The notes under the pieces were generated by a model. It searched no databases, was not told where the DNA came from, and was given only the letters and a program-made list of their open reading frames with translations. From assembly GCF_003412455.1 (NCBI RefSeq), contig NZ_QTJU01000004.1:310001-374000 (forward strand): a DNA stretch of 64,000 bases, in the 5' to 3' direction. This stretch comes from Deminuibacter soli. Its GTDB lineage: Bacteria > Bacteroidota > Bacteroidia > Chitinophagales > Chitinophagaceae. Of this stretch, positions 43,146-52,349 are shown one piece after another (the first letter of the stretch is position 1; each line of letters starts with the position of its first letter). Both the position numbers and the translations under genes were made by a program.

Positions 43146-43500
43146 GTGAGTAGTGAGTAGTCAGTAGTGAGTGAAAGAAAGCCGGTGAATAGTCAATAGT
43201 GAATAAAAAGCGCATCGCCTTCTTCGCTAAGAACCTCTGTGTTCTTTGCGGGTTTGCCCTCTGTGTCCTTTGCGGTTAAAAATTCGCACCAATCTTCGCT
43301 AAGTTCTTCGCTTCACTAAAAGCTAATCGCTATCAGCTATTTATTGGCTTTTCCATCTTCAAATGTACAACCACCGCTGTACAAAACGCAATCAATGCAC
43401 AGCACCCGGCAGTGTAATGCTAATCTCCGCTAAGCTCTTCGCCCCAATCTCCGCTTCGATAAAAGCTAACCGCTAACCGCTATCAGCTAAAAGCTTTCCT
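43146..43500. repeat. Cluster of several dispersed intergenic repeat types
   Basis: This gap holds GTGAGTAGT units (43146-43172) and a 25-base stretch (43180-43204) identical to 20682-20706. A phrase of about 50 bases (43232-43283) resembles 4455-4507. Two copies of a TTCGCTAAG/TCTTCGC unit and two of an AAAGCTAAYCGCTATCAGC unit (about 43320-43340 and 43457-43487) follow. No gene is supported. Confidence 0.6.
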
Positions 43501-43740
43501 CCACCATAACAGTTCAGGACGGCCATACAAATGAATGCATTTATTTTTAGGTATGCTTATAACTAACCTGCCCCGCTTAACACGGGGTGGCGGTGTTGTG
43601 TGTAAACGATTGCTGTTTTTTACAACCACTGTGTAACCTAAAAACTAGCTGTTATGAAACTGCCACTTGATTGCCTTATGAAAAACTATCCATCCTTTTA
43701 TGTAATATCCACTTCCGGATAATTCAGCTTTTACATACGG
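43501..43740. other. Intergenic DNA between the repeat cluster and the susC leader hairpins
   Basis: A small stem CCCCG/CGGGG (43571-43587) and a 22-codon frame beginning MKLPLDCLMK at 43654 are visible, but neither is supported by context. Confidence 0.3.
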
Positions 43741-43817
43741 GTATTATACGCTAAGCAACATGCTTATGCGGTAATACATACCTGGTGCGGACTTTCAGCA
43801 GGCTCCGCAGGTGTATG
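43741..43817 (+). promoter_or_regulatory. Two tandem hairpins upstream of the second susC (possible leader structure)
   Basis: Arm GTATTA...TAAGC (43741-43756) pairs with GCTTA...TAATAC (43762-43777) around a 5-base internal loop. Arm CATACCTGGTGCGGA (43777-43791) pairs imperfectly with TCCGCAGGTGTATG (43804-43817). They sit 90-167 bp before the SusC start codon, so they may be an RNA leader or operator. Confidence 0.4.
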
Positions 43818-43907
43818 TTTTGTGTATAGCCAAAAGCACGCAAAGTATGCAGGGAATAAACTATTGCTTTAACAGATGTCTTTCGCATAAAACCAAAATT
43901 GCTCGTC

Positions 43908-46900
43908 ATGAAAATTACATTGAAACTACCTGTCCCGCGGCGCACACTGCTGCTGTTGCTGCTGCTGCTCGGACTGTGTACGTTGCGGCTCGCAGCGCAA
44001 CAAAAAACAATTGCCGGTACCGTGCAGGATGATAAGGGAACTGCACTGGCCGGTGTTACTGTTACCGTATCCGGTACAAAAGCTTCGGTTGTTACGGGTG
44101 CAGATGGCAGGTTTAGCTTACAGGCTGCAACAGGCGCTGTACTCAGCTTTGCCTATGTGGGGTTTGAAGACAGGAAGCTAACCGTAGGCAGCAACACCAA
44201 CCTTACCATACAGTTAATACCCGTTGCTGCCAACCTCGACCAGGTAGTGGTGATTGCCTATGGTAAGCAACAGAAAAAAGACCTCACCGGCTCTGTTGCT
44301 GTGCTTTCGCAAAAAGATATTAAGAACGTGCCTGCTGCTGGTATTGATCAAAAGCTGGCCGGACAGATTGCCGGTGTACAGGTGGCAGATGTTACCGGAA
44401 CACCCGGTGGCGGCGCTTCTATCAAAATACGCGGCTCCGGTTCTATCGGTGCAGGTGACGATCCTTTATTTGTAATTGATGGCTTCGCACTCACCAGCTC
44501 TTTTGGTCAAACCAGCAACCCGCTTAATATTTTAAACCCGGATGATATTGAATCTGTCACCGTACTGAAAGATGCATCGTCTACTGCCATCTATGGTTCA
44601 CGCGGTGCGAATGGTGTAGTGTTGATTACTACAAAGTCAGGCAAAAGCGGCGTAGCTAAGCTGGATGTGGGTGCATATACCGGCTGGCAGCAGGTACCAA
44701 AGAAGGGCAGACCCGATATGATGGATGCACGCCAGTTTGCACAGTTCAGGAAAGAGATGGTGATAGATGATTTTGCTTCGCGAGGATTAACACCTACCGA
44801 TGCAGATATCCCTGAAGAATACCGCAACCCCGATGCCTATGGTAAGGGAACAGATTGGTATAACGAAGTGCTGCGCACAGCGCCACAGTCAAACGTGAAT
44901 GTGAACCTCACCAAGGGAGGTGAAAATGTACGCTCTGCCATATCGCTCGGTTATTTTGACCAGGAAGGTGTGGTGCGTTATACAGGATATAAACGTTTTA
45001 CAGGCAGGGCCAATGTAGAAGGTAATATCGGTAAACTGCGGCTGGGATTGAACCTGGCGCCTTCTTACAGTGTGCAGAAACGCAACGATTTTGAACGTGA
45101 CTTTGTAGATGTGTTGTCGTTTGCGCAATGGTTAAGTCCGCTGGTGCCGGTATATACGGATGGGAAAAGAACACCCTATATTACTTCGCCCGGTATGTTT
45201 GGTTCCTCTAACCCGCTGGATTGGCTGCAGTACGTAGGTACCAATGACAAACAGTTTAAGGGCCTGGCTACTGCTTTTGCAGAATATGAGATCATCAAAG
45301 ACCTGAAAGTAAAATACAGCATTAACGTAAGTTATACCAATGAACAGTCTTTCCTGTTCAACCCCTCTAATATCGTTGGCCCCTTTGCCGCATTGCCGCC
45401 GGATATTCCCAATTCCTTTACTACACGCTACAATGCCACCAACTGGCTGAGTGAGGCCTTGCTAACCTATGATAAAACCATTGGCAGGGATCATAAACTC
45501 AATGCCATTATCGGTTATACCGCGCAGAAGGAAACCAGTGAAAACCTGGGCATCAATGCAACAGATTACCCGGATGATAAAATACATACCATCAATGCAG
45601 CCGCAACCATAACCACGGCCTACGATGATATACAGGAATGGTCGCTGCTTTCATACCTTGCAAGACTGAACTATTCTTTCCGGAACAAATACCTGTTAAC
45701 GGCAACCATCCGTTCAGACGGATCTTCCCGTTTCGGCAGCAACAACCGGTACGGTACATTCCCTTCCGTAGGTATTGGCTGGAACATGAGTGATGAACGT
45801 TTCCTACGCAGCGTATCCTGGCTCAATGAGCTGAAGCTGCGCGGCAGTTATGGCTTGTCGGGCAACTTCAATATCGGTAACTACACCTATACCTCGGGTG
45901 TTGGCCCGGGTAACTATGTGTTTGGTGGTGTGCTGGCGCCGGGCAGGTCAAGGTCATCACTGGGTAACCCTGATTTAACCTGGGAATCCTCCAAACAATG
46001 GGATGCCGGTATAGATGCGGCTGTGTTTAACAGGCGTATTTCTTTAACGGTTGATCTGTATCACAGGATCACCACTGCCATGCTGTACAACAGCCAGATC
46101 GCCTTGTCTTCCGGTTTCCAGAATGCACTCATCAACTCAGGTAAAATATTGAACAAGGGTGTTGAAATAGCCGTTAACTCCGTGAACCTGAAAGATGCCT
46201 TCACCTGGACAACCAGTTTCAACATTGCTTTCAATCGCAACAAGGTACTTGCGCTGAACGATAAAAACGATCCCATCCTAAGCGGCCGCAGCGGCGAAGG
46301 CTCATATACGCACATCACACAGGTTGGTCACCCTATTGGTGAGTTTTACGGTTATGTAAAACAGGGCGTGTATATGGATCAGAAAGACTTTGACAACTCA
46401 CCCAAGGCTGCTACTTCGGTGCTTGGCTCTGTTAAATACAAAGATGTAGATGGCAACGGCATTATTGAACCGGTAAAAGACTTTGCCGTAATAGGCCGCG
46501 CGCAGCCTGATTTTACCTGGGGTATGACCAACTCGTTCGGTTATAAAAACTTCGATCTCAGTGTTATCGTCAACGGTGTACAGGGCAGCCAGGTATTTAA
46601 GAAAGCCAACCAGTACCTGCATAATATTGACGGCGTATTCAACGTAACACGTGAAATGCTCAACAGGTGGCGTAACCCGCAGCAGCCGGGCGATGGGCAA
46701 ACACCCACGACCAATGGCGGCAGGGTATTGTACCGCGATATCAGCTCTGGCGATATCGAAAACGGATCGTTCATGCGCATCAGGAACATTACGCTGGGCT
46801 ACCAGCTGCCACCGCGGTTGCTGAGCAGAAGCCATGTATTTAAAGCCCTGCGTTTGTATACATCGGTACAGAATGCATTCATCTTTACCAAATACAGCGG

Positions 46901-47012
46901 CGCCAATCCTGATGTAAACCGCAATGGCAGCAGCGCACTGGAGCCGGGTGAGGATTTTACCAACTACCCATTGGCGCGCACTTATACCATTGGCGTGAAT
47001 TGCTCATTTTAA
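43908..47012 (+). CDS. SusC/RagA-type TonB-dependent transporter (second locus)
   Basis: About 1034 residues from the ATG at 43908, which begins a Leu-rich signal peptide (TLLLLLLLLGLCTLRLAAQ). No STN domain is present, so control is not by FecR. A CarboxypepD_reg-like domain (about 28-105; GTALAGVTVTVSGT), plug domain (IKIRGSGSIGAGDDPLFVIDG) and barrel follow, with LYHRITTAMLYN and FLFNPSNIVGP typical of the class, ending in an aromatic strand (IGVNCSF). It partners the SusD 18 bp downstream. The adjacent GH78 gene suggests import of rhamnose-containing oligosaccharides such as pectic RG-I or plant glycosides; this is inference. Confidence 0.96.
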   Translation: MKITLKLPVPRRTLLLLLLLLGLCTLRLAAQQKTIAGTVQDDKGTALAGVTVTVSGTKASVVTGADGRFSLQAATGAVLSFAYVGFEDRKLTVGSNTNLTIQLIPVAANLDQVVVIAYGKQQKKDLTGSVAVLSQKDIKNVPAAGIDQKLAGQIAGVQVADVTGTPGGGASIKIRGSGSIGAGDDPLFVIDGFALTSSFGQTSNPLNILNPDDIESVTVLKDASSTAIYGSRGANGVVLITTKSGKSGVAKLDVGAYTGWQQVPKKGRPDMMDARQFAQFRKEMVIDDFASRGLTPTDADIPEEYRNPDAYGKGTDWYNEVLRTAPQSNVNVNLTKGGENVRSAISLGYFDQEGVVRYTGYKRFTGRANVEGNIGKLRLGLNLAPSYSVQKRNDFERDFVDVLSFAQWLSPLVPVYTDGKRTPYITSPGMFGSSNPLDWLQYVGTNDKQFKGLATAFAEYEIIKDLKVKYSINVSYTNEQSFLFNPSNIVGPFAALPPDIPNSFTTRYNATNWLSEALLTYDKTIGRDHKLNAIIGYTAQKETSENLGINATDYPDDKIHTINAAATITTAYDDIQEWSLLSYLARLNYSFRNKYLLTATIRSDGSSRFGSNNRYGTFPSVGIGWNMSDERFLRSVSWLNELKLRGSYGLSGNFNIGNYTYTSGVGPGNYVFGGVLAPGRSRSSLGNPDLTWESSKQWDAGIDAAVFNRRISLTVDLYHRITTAMLYNSQIALSSGFQNALINSGKILNKGVEIAVNSVNLKDAFTWTTSFNIAFNRNKVLALNDKNDPILSGRSGEGSYTHITQVGHPIGEFYGYVKQGVYMDQKDFDNSPKAATSVLGSVKYKDVDGNGIIEPVKDFAVIGRAQPDFTWGMTNSFGYKNFDLSVIVNGVQGSQVFKKANQYLHNIDGVFNVTREMLNRWRNPQQPGDGQTPTTNGGRVLYRDISSGDIENGSFMRIRNITLGYQLPPRLLSRSHVFKALRLYTSVQNAFIFTKYSGANPDVNRNGSSALEPGEDFTNYPLARTYTIGVNCSF

Positions 47013-47030
47013 ACCGCAACAACTAGTTAT

Positions 47031-48524
47031 ATGAAAAAGCAGCTATACAATATAACCGGCCTGTTAGTACTGTTACTGGTGTTTGGTTGTAAAAAATCAT
47101 TCCTGGAAATGGATCCCCAGTCAACATTAACCGCTGGTACGTTTTTTAAAACAGCGTCTGATATAAAGCAGGCAGTAAACGGCTGTTATATCCCCTTGCG
47201 GGATATGGGCCGCATCGATTACTGGCTGTTTGGCGAAATGCGTTCGGATAATACCGGTTTCCAGTTTAACAAGGAAAACCGCGGTCTTGAAACGCAGCGT
47301 GAATTTGTAGATGAGTTTTTAACCGGCGCCACTGCCGAATCTGTGCTTGATTTATGGCAGCGCTCTTACAGCGGTATTTCCAATTGTAATGATGTACTCG
47401 GCAGCATAGGCGGCATCACCATGCCCGATAGCGCAAAGAACCAGTACACCGGAGAAGTATCTTTTATACGCGCTTTTCATTATTTTACCCTCGTGCGCCA
47501 ATTTGGTGATGTGCCTTTAAGATTGAAATCGGTAAATTCACCTGCTGAATCAAGATCAGAAGGCAGGGCGAAGACCGATATGGTATATGCCACCATTATT
47601 GCCGATTTAAAGGAAGCAAGTGCTAAGCTGCCGGTGAAATATGGCAGTACAGATGCAGGCCGCGCTACCCGGGGCGCAGCAGAAACCATGCTGGCAGAAG
47701 TGTACATGACACGCAAACAGTTCGATTCTGCTGCAACTGTGCTGAAAGATGTAATTACCCTGGGATACAGTTTGCAGGCAGATTACAAAAGCATATTTGA
47801 CCCTGCCAATAAAAACAACAGCGAATCTGTTTTTGAGCTGCAGTATTCCGGAATCCTGCCCGAGCTGGCCAGCAGTTTTATGTACACCTTTGCGCCCTAT
47901 ACTTCAGGCTCGGTAGTAACCGGCGATGTGAATACAGGGATGGGCGTTGACAATGGCTGGAACATTCCTACACAGGATATGCTGGATACCTATGAAGCAG
48001 GCGACAAACGCAAAGATGCATCACTGGCCACAGGCTTTACCGATGCTACCGGTTTTGTGAATATACCCTACGTGAAAAAGTACAACTGGGGCTTTGTTGC
48101 ACCGGGCAGAACCAATGTGAATTTTATCGTATACCGTTATGCCGATGTACTGCTGATGCTGGCAGAATGTTTAAATGAAACAGGGCAAGGCGCACAGGCA
48201 TTACATTACCTGAATGATGTATTTGGCGGCGCAAGCATCAGGGGCAGGGCGGCACTGGCACCCATCACAGTAACCGATCAAACACAGCTGCGCGAGGCAA
48301 TTGCACATGAACGCAGGGTAGAACTGGCTTTTGAAAACCACCGCTGGTACGATTTGGTGCGCACCGGCAAAGCAGTAGATGTGATGAATGCACATGGTGT
48401 GCAGGAGAAACAGCTCAAGAGCTTTATTCCTGCAGCGGCCTTCCAGGTAACAGCGAATAAACTGTTGCTGCCTGTTCCGCAACGTGAAGTGTCTATCGAT
48501 AACCTGCAACAGAACCCGCTTTAA
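47031..48524 (+). CDS. SusD/RagB-like lipoprotein (second locus)
   Basis: A 497-residue SusD-family lipoprotein. The lipobox is at LLVFGCKKSFL (Cys about 20). The conserved N-terminal pattern FLEMDPQSTLTAGTFFKTASD and the family segment VSFIRAFHYFTLVRQFGDVPL are clear, and the C-terminal RRVELAFENHRWYDLVRTGK is diagnostic of the RagB/SusD family. It should sit on the outer surface over the SusC channel and bind the oligosaccharide. It is 18 bp after susC and 27 bp before the GH78 gene, so all three are probably one operon. Confidence 0.95.
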   Translation: MKKQLYNITGLLVLLLVFGCKKSFLEMDPQSTLTAGTFFKTASDIKQAVNGCYIPLRDMGRIDYWLFGEMRSDNTGFQFNKENRGLETQREFVDEFLTGATAESVLDLWQRSYSGISNCNDVLGSIGGITMPDSAKNQYTGEVSFIRAFHYFTLVRQFGDVPLRLKSVNSPAESRSEGRAKTDMVYATIIADLKEASAKLPVKYGSTDAGRATRGAAETMLAEVYMTRKQFDSAATVLKDVITLGYSLQADYKSIFDPANKNNSESVFELQYSGILPELASSFMYTFAPYTSGSVVTGDVNTGMGVDNGWNIPTQDMLDTYEAGDKRKDASLATGFTDATGFVNIPYVKKYNWGFVAPGRTNVNFIVYRYADVLLMLAECLNETGQGAQALHYLNDVFGGASIRGRAALAPITVTDQTQLREAIAHERRVELAFENHRWYDLVRTGKAVDVMNAHGVQEKQLKSFIPAAAFQVTANKLLLPVPQREVSIDNLQQNPL

Positions 48525-48551
48525 TTCAAGTAGCAAAACAACGATGAGAAT

Positions 48552-51278
48552 ATGAAAAAAACACTTTTATGGATGGCCTTGTTTCAATGCTGTATGGGAA
48601 TCAGTTTCGCCCAGGTACAGGTGAGCAGCCTGCTTTGTGAGAACCGCGAAAACCCCGCAGGTGTTGATGCTGCAGCGCCGCGGCTTAGCTGGCAGCTGGT
48701 CTCAGACAAAAGAGACGTAACGCAAACTGCCTACGAGGTAAAGGTATCCACTGCGCCCAATGGCAAAGGCGATAGCTGGAGCAGCGGCAAAGTAAACTCC
48801 GATTCATCCGTGCATGTTACCTACAAGGGCAGTGCATTGCAACCCGGTAAAAAATACTACTGGCAGGTGCGTGTGTGGGATAACTCCGGTAAGCCCTCCA
48901 GCTGGAGCACAGGCGCCTGGTGGCAAATGGGCGTGCAGGCGGCAGACTGGAAAGCGCAATGGATACAGCCTGGTTATACAGAAGATGAAACCTGGCGTAC
49001 CAGTCCCTTGCTGCGCAAGGAATTTACCACATCCAAAAAAATAAAGCATGCCACCGCATTCATTACTGCGCACGGTTTGTATGAAGCACAGATCAACGGC
49101 AAACGTGTAGGTGATGCTTATCTTACACCGGGTTGGACGAGCTATAACAAGCGCCTCGAATACCAGTTGTACGATGTAACAGATTTGCTGAAACAGGGCA
49201 CCAATGCCATTGGTGTTACCCTGGGCAATGGCTGGTACAGGGGCTACCTGGCCTGGGGTGGTACCAAAAATGTATTTGGCAAAGACCTCGGCTTACTGTT
49301 GCAACTGCAGATTACCTACACAGATGGTTCAACAGAAACCGTAATCAGCGATGGCTCATGGAAAACAGCCAAAGGCCCCATACTCGACGCTGAAATTTAC
49401 CACGGTGAATGGTATGATGCACGCAGGGAAATCACAGGCTGGGCATTGCCCGGCTTTAAAGAAAACGCAGATTGGACAAGTGCAGCAGTAGCCAGCTTTC
49501 CCAACAACAACCTGCTGGCAACCGTAAACGAACCCATCCGCAAACACGAAGCATTTAAACCGGTTAAAATATTCACCACACCCAAAGGAGAGAAGGTAAT
49601 TGACTTTGGCCAAAACCTGGTAGGCTGGGTAATGGTGAAGGCAAAAGGCAATGCAGGTGATAAAATAGTGATACAGCATGCCGAAGTGCTGGACAAGGCC
49701 GGTAACTTTTATACCGAGAACCTGCGCGCCGCAAGATCCACTGCTACCTATGTATTGAAAGGTGGCGGAGAGGAACAGTTTGAGCCGCATTTCACCTTTC
49801 ATGGTTTCCGTTATATAAAAGTAGAGGGCTATCCCGGTGAACTGAAACCGGAAGACTTTACAGCCGTTACATTGTATTCCGACATGCCACCCACCGGTAC
49901 ATTCAGCACTTCCAATGCCTTGATCAACCAGCTGCAGCACAACATACAATGGGGACAAAAAGGCAATTTCCTGGATGTGCCTACCGACTGCCCGCAACGC
50001 GACGAACGCCTGGGCTGGACAGGTGATGCGCAGGTGTTTTCGCGCACCGCCTCTTTCAACATGAATGTAAATAACTTCTTTGCCAAATGGATGAAAGATG
50101 TGGCGGCCGATCAGTTGCCCAATGGCAGTGTGCCTTTTGTGGTGCCCAATGTATTGGGTCCTGATGCAGGCGCCTCAGCAGGCTGGGCAGATGTAAGCAC
50201 CGTAATACCCTGGAATATGTACCTCGCTTATGGCGATGTTACACTGCTGTCGCAGCAATATGCGAGCATGAAAGCCTGGGTAGAGTACATGCACGGCAAA
50301 AGCAAAAATGACTTGTGGAATACCGGCTTTCATTTTGGTGACTGGCTGTTCTACCGCCCCTTTGATGACAACGATGGCAGGTCTGCAGTAACCGATAAAT
50401 ACCTGATTGCACAATGCTTCTACGCCCATTCAACACAGTTGCTGATTAATGCAGCAAAAGTGCTGGGCAATGATGCTGATGTGCAGCAATACACGGCGCT
50501 GCTGCAGAAAATCAAAGCAGCCTTCCTGAAAGAATATGTAACACCATCAGGCAGGCTGGTATCCAGCACGCAAACCGCCTATGTGCTGGCCCTGAACTTT
50601 GATATGTTACCCGAAAACCTGCGCGCGCAGGCTGCTGAAAAGCTCGCTGCCAATGTGAAAGACTACGGTAATCATTTAACCACCGGCTTCCTTGGCACGC
50701 CTTACCTGTGCCATGTATTAAGCCGCTTTGGTTATACAGATGTGGCATTCTCCCTGCTGATGCAGGAATCATTCCCTTCGTGGCTGTACCCGGTGAAAAT
50801 GGGCGCTACCACTATATGGGAAAGATGGAATGGCATTCGTACAGACAGTACGTTTGAACCGGCTTCTATGAACTCGTTTAACCACTATGCCTATGGTGCC
50901 ATTGGCGACTGGATGTATCGTGTAGTGGCTGGTTTGGATACCTATGAAGATGGAGCGGGCTATCACCACATAAAAGTAATGCCTCATATCGGCGGAGGAT
51001 TAACGCAGGTGGCTGCCAGTTTAAAAACATATTATGGCACTGCAAGCTCAGCCTGGAAACTGGAGAATGGTACCCTGCAGCTGGATGTAACCATCCCTGC
51101 CAATACTACCGCAACAGTGTATGTGCCGGCTACAGCCGCATCCGCTGTAATGGCCGATGGCAAAGCAGTAACACCAGGTTCGGCAGAAGCAGTGAGTGGA
51201 TATGTGCCCGTTACAGTAGGGTCGGGTGTGTATCATTTTACAGCGCCTGCGCCGCAGCAAACAACAGTGAAGCAATAA
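48552..51278 (+). CDS. Alpha-L-rhamnosidase, glycoside hydrolase family 78
   Basis: A 908-residue secreted GH78 enzyme. The signal peptide ends near ISFAQ. The N-terminal fibronectin-like and jelly-roll domains (about 20-350; CENRENPAGVDAAAPRLSWQL, AYLTPGWTSYNKRLEYQLYDVT) precede the (alpha/alpha)6 catalytic barrel. There the GH78 motif DCPQRDERLGWTGDAQVF (about 475) and the FHFGDWL and FLGTPYL segments appear, followed by a C-terminal beta-sandwich (about 820-908). The family removes terminal alpha-L-rhamnose from polysaccharides and glycosides. It is the third gene of the SusC/SusD locus and defines its likely substrate. A strong terminator follows. Confidence 0.95.
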   Translation: MKKTLLWMALFQCCMGISFAQVQVSSLLCENRENPAGVDAAAPRLSWQLVSDKRDVTQTAYEVKVSTAPNGKGDSWSSGKVNSDSSVHVTYKGSALQPGKKYYWQVRVWDNSGKPSSWSTGAWWQMGVQAADWKAQWIQPGYTEDETWRTSPLLRKEFTTSKKIKHATAFITAHGLYEAQINGKRVGDAYLTPGWTSYNKRLEYQLYDVTDLLKQGTNAIGVTLGNGWYRGYLAWGGTKNVFGKDLGLLLQLQITYTDGSTETVISDGSWKTAKGPILDAEIYHGEWYDARREITGWALPGFKENADWTSAAVASFPNNNLLATVNEPIRKHEAFKPVKIFTTPKGEKVIDFGQNLVGWVMVKAKGNAGDKIVIQHAEVLDKAGNFYTENLRAARSTATYVLKGGGEEQFEPHFTFHGFRYIKVEGYPGELKPEDFTAVTLYSDMPPTGTFSTSNALINQLQHNIQWGQKGNFLDVPTDCPQRDERLGWTGDAQVFSRTASFNMNVNNFFAKWMKDVAADQLPNGSVPFVVPNVLGPDAGASAGWADVSTVIPWNMYLAYGDVTLLSQQYASMKAWVEYMHGKSKNDLWNTGFHFGDWLFYRPFDDNDGRSAVTDKYLIAQCFYAHSTQLLINAAKVLGNDADVQQYTALLQKIKAAFLKEYVTPSGRLVSSTQTAYVLALNFDMLPENLRAQAAEKLAANVKDYGNHLTTGFLGTPYLCHVLSRFGYTDVAFSLLMQESFPSWLYPVKMGATTIWERWNGIRTDSTFEPASMNSFNHYAYGAIGDWMYRVVAGLDTYEDGAGYHHIKVMPHIGGGLTQVAASLKTYYGTASSAWKLENGTLQLDVTIPANTTATVYVPATAASAVMADGKAVTPGSAEAVSGYVPVTVGSGVYHFTAPAPQQTTVKQ

Positions 51279-51307
51279 GCGTCAGTAACTGTTTACTGGT
51301 ATAAAAC

Positions 51308-51338
51308 AACAAAGCCGTCTCAGCGAGACGGCTTTGTT
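51308..51338. terminator. Bidirectional terminator after the rhamnosidase gene
   Basis: The 11-bp perfect stem AAAGCCGTCTC (51311-51321) / GAGACGGCTTT (51325-51335) with a 3-base loop, flanked by AAC/GTT, sits between convergent genes. Confidence 0.88.
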
Positions 51339-51346
51339 GTTGGTGA

Positions 51347-51775
51347 CTATTGCTTGTTGTACTCGTAGTTCACCATCCAGTTTACACCATACTTGTCGGT
51401 CAGCATCCCGAAGTAAGCGCCCCAGAAAACCTTGGCTAAAGGCATGGTTATATTACCGCCTTGCGCCAGGCCGTTGAACACCTGGTCTGCCTGTGCTTCA
51501 CTGTCGGGGTTAAAAGCGATAGAGAAATTGTCGCCGTTTGTACCTGGTCCGTGAGCAGCCATACGGTCGCTGCCCATTAAAGTACTGTTGGGGCCAATGG
51601 GTAAGGCCACATGCATAATTCTGTTTTTTTCTTCTTCAGCCGGAGCATAGTCGCCGGGAGGAATGGAATCAAACCGCATCAGGGTGAGGAAAGAACCACC
51701 GAACACGGATTTGTAAAACTCGAATGCTTCTTCGCAATTACCATTGAAGGTAAGATAAGGATTGATGGCAGACAT
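51347..51775 (-). CDS. VOC-family (PhnB/glyoxalase-like) protein
   Basis: A 142-residue vicinal-oxygen-chelate fold protein of the PhnB/YjdN branch. It opens with YLTFNGNCEEAFEFYKSVFGG, then has a metal-region segment MHVALPIGPNSTLMGSD, and ends with KVFWGAYFGMLTDKYGVNWMVN, the usual C-terminal signature. Such proteins are often annotated as 3-demethylubiquinone methyltransferase-like, but lack a methyltransferase domain. Probably cytoplasmic and dimeric; the substrate is unknown. Convergent with the rhamnosidase gene. Confidence 0.92.
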   Translation of the reverse strand: MSAINPYLTFNGNCEEAFEFYKSVFGGSFLTLMRFDSIPPGDYAPAEEEKNRIMHVALPIGPNSTLMGSDRMAAHGPGTNGDNFSIAFNPDSEAQADQVFNGLAQGGNITMPLAKVFWGAYFGMLTDKYGVNWMVNYEYNKQ

Positions 51776-52012
51776 GGTTTATCGTTTTTGTGGGATAAAA
51801 GTACTGTGCCCATTTTGTATTCCTGAAGGCATTTCAAGACAATCACGATGGGCGGATATGACAATGTGAGGAACGGTCAATACGCAGCCTGCTGTGCTGC
51901 AAACCGCGTATTTGCTGCGTTTGACAAGGTATATAACTAACGGGACTGCTGCTAATGAATGCATTGCATCGGCAGTCTTTTTATGCAGGCAGTAATTTTT
52001 TTTGAAAATTTC

Positions 52013-52042
52013 TTTGCAGAAATAATATTTCTCTTATCTTCG
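52013..52042 (+). promoter_or_regulatory. Promoter of tRNA-Lys copy 2
   Basis: TTTG at 52013-52016 and TATCTTCG at 52035-52042 are separated by 18 bases, close to the Bacteroidota -33/-7 consensus. The -7 differs from copy 1 by one base. The upstream A/T-rich run is also shared with copy 1. Confidence 0.65.
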
Positions 52043-52067
52043 CACTCCTTAATTAAAAAAGAGGAAT

Positions 52068-52140
52068 GATTTCGTAGCTCAGTTGGTAGAGCAATACACT
52101 TTTAATGTATGGGTCCTGGGTTCGAGTCCCAGCGGAATCA
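52068..52140 (+). tRNA. tRNA-Lys (anticodon TTT), copy 2
   Basis: Identical over all 73 bases to the copy at 23881, with the same acceptor stem (GATTTCG/CGGAATC), anticodon loop and T-arm. No CCA is encoded. Unlike copy 1 it is not followed by an AT-rich island. Confidence 0.97.
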
Positions 52141-52150
52141 CGGAAATGAA

Positions 52151-52188
52151 AAGGGCTTCAGAACATATTGTTTTGAAGCCTTTTTTTT
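52151..52188 (+). terminator. Terminator of tRNA-Lys copy 2
   Basis: The stem GGCTTCA (52154-52160) / TGAAGCC (52174-52180) is followed by a run of eight T residues. Confidence 0.8.
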
Positions 52189-52349
52189 ATTATCGAATGC
52201 CCAATTTGGTTTTAACCAATGGCAATGTATCATCGCTGGTGGGTGCAGCCAGCAGTAAGCCTCATCGAATGTTTTCATCTTTTAGGGAATACCGTACAAG
52301 GGTATTTTGAGCCTGCCTCCAACGCCACTGGCGCCTGCGCCGAGCTTTT

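Noticed and set aside
43654-43722. 22-residue frame (MKLPLDCLMK...) before the second susC
   Set aside because: Too short to judge, no ribosome-binding site and no relation to neighbours.
52083-52310. Frame starting inside tRNA-Lys copy 2
   Set aside because: It overlaps a perfect tRNA gene and its terminator; the product has no protein-like character.
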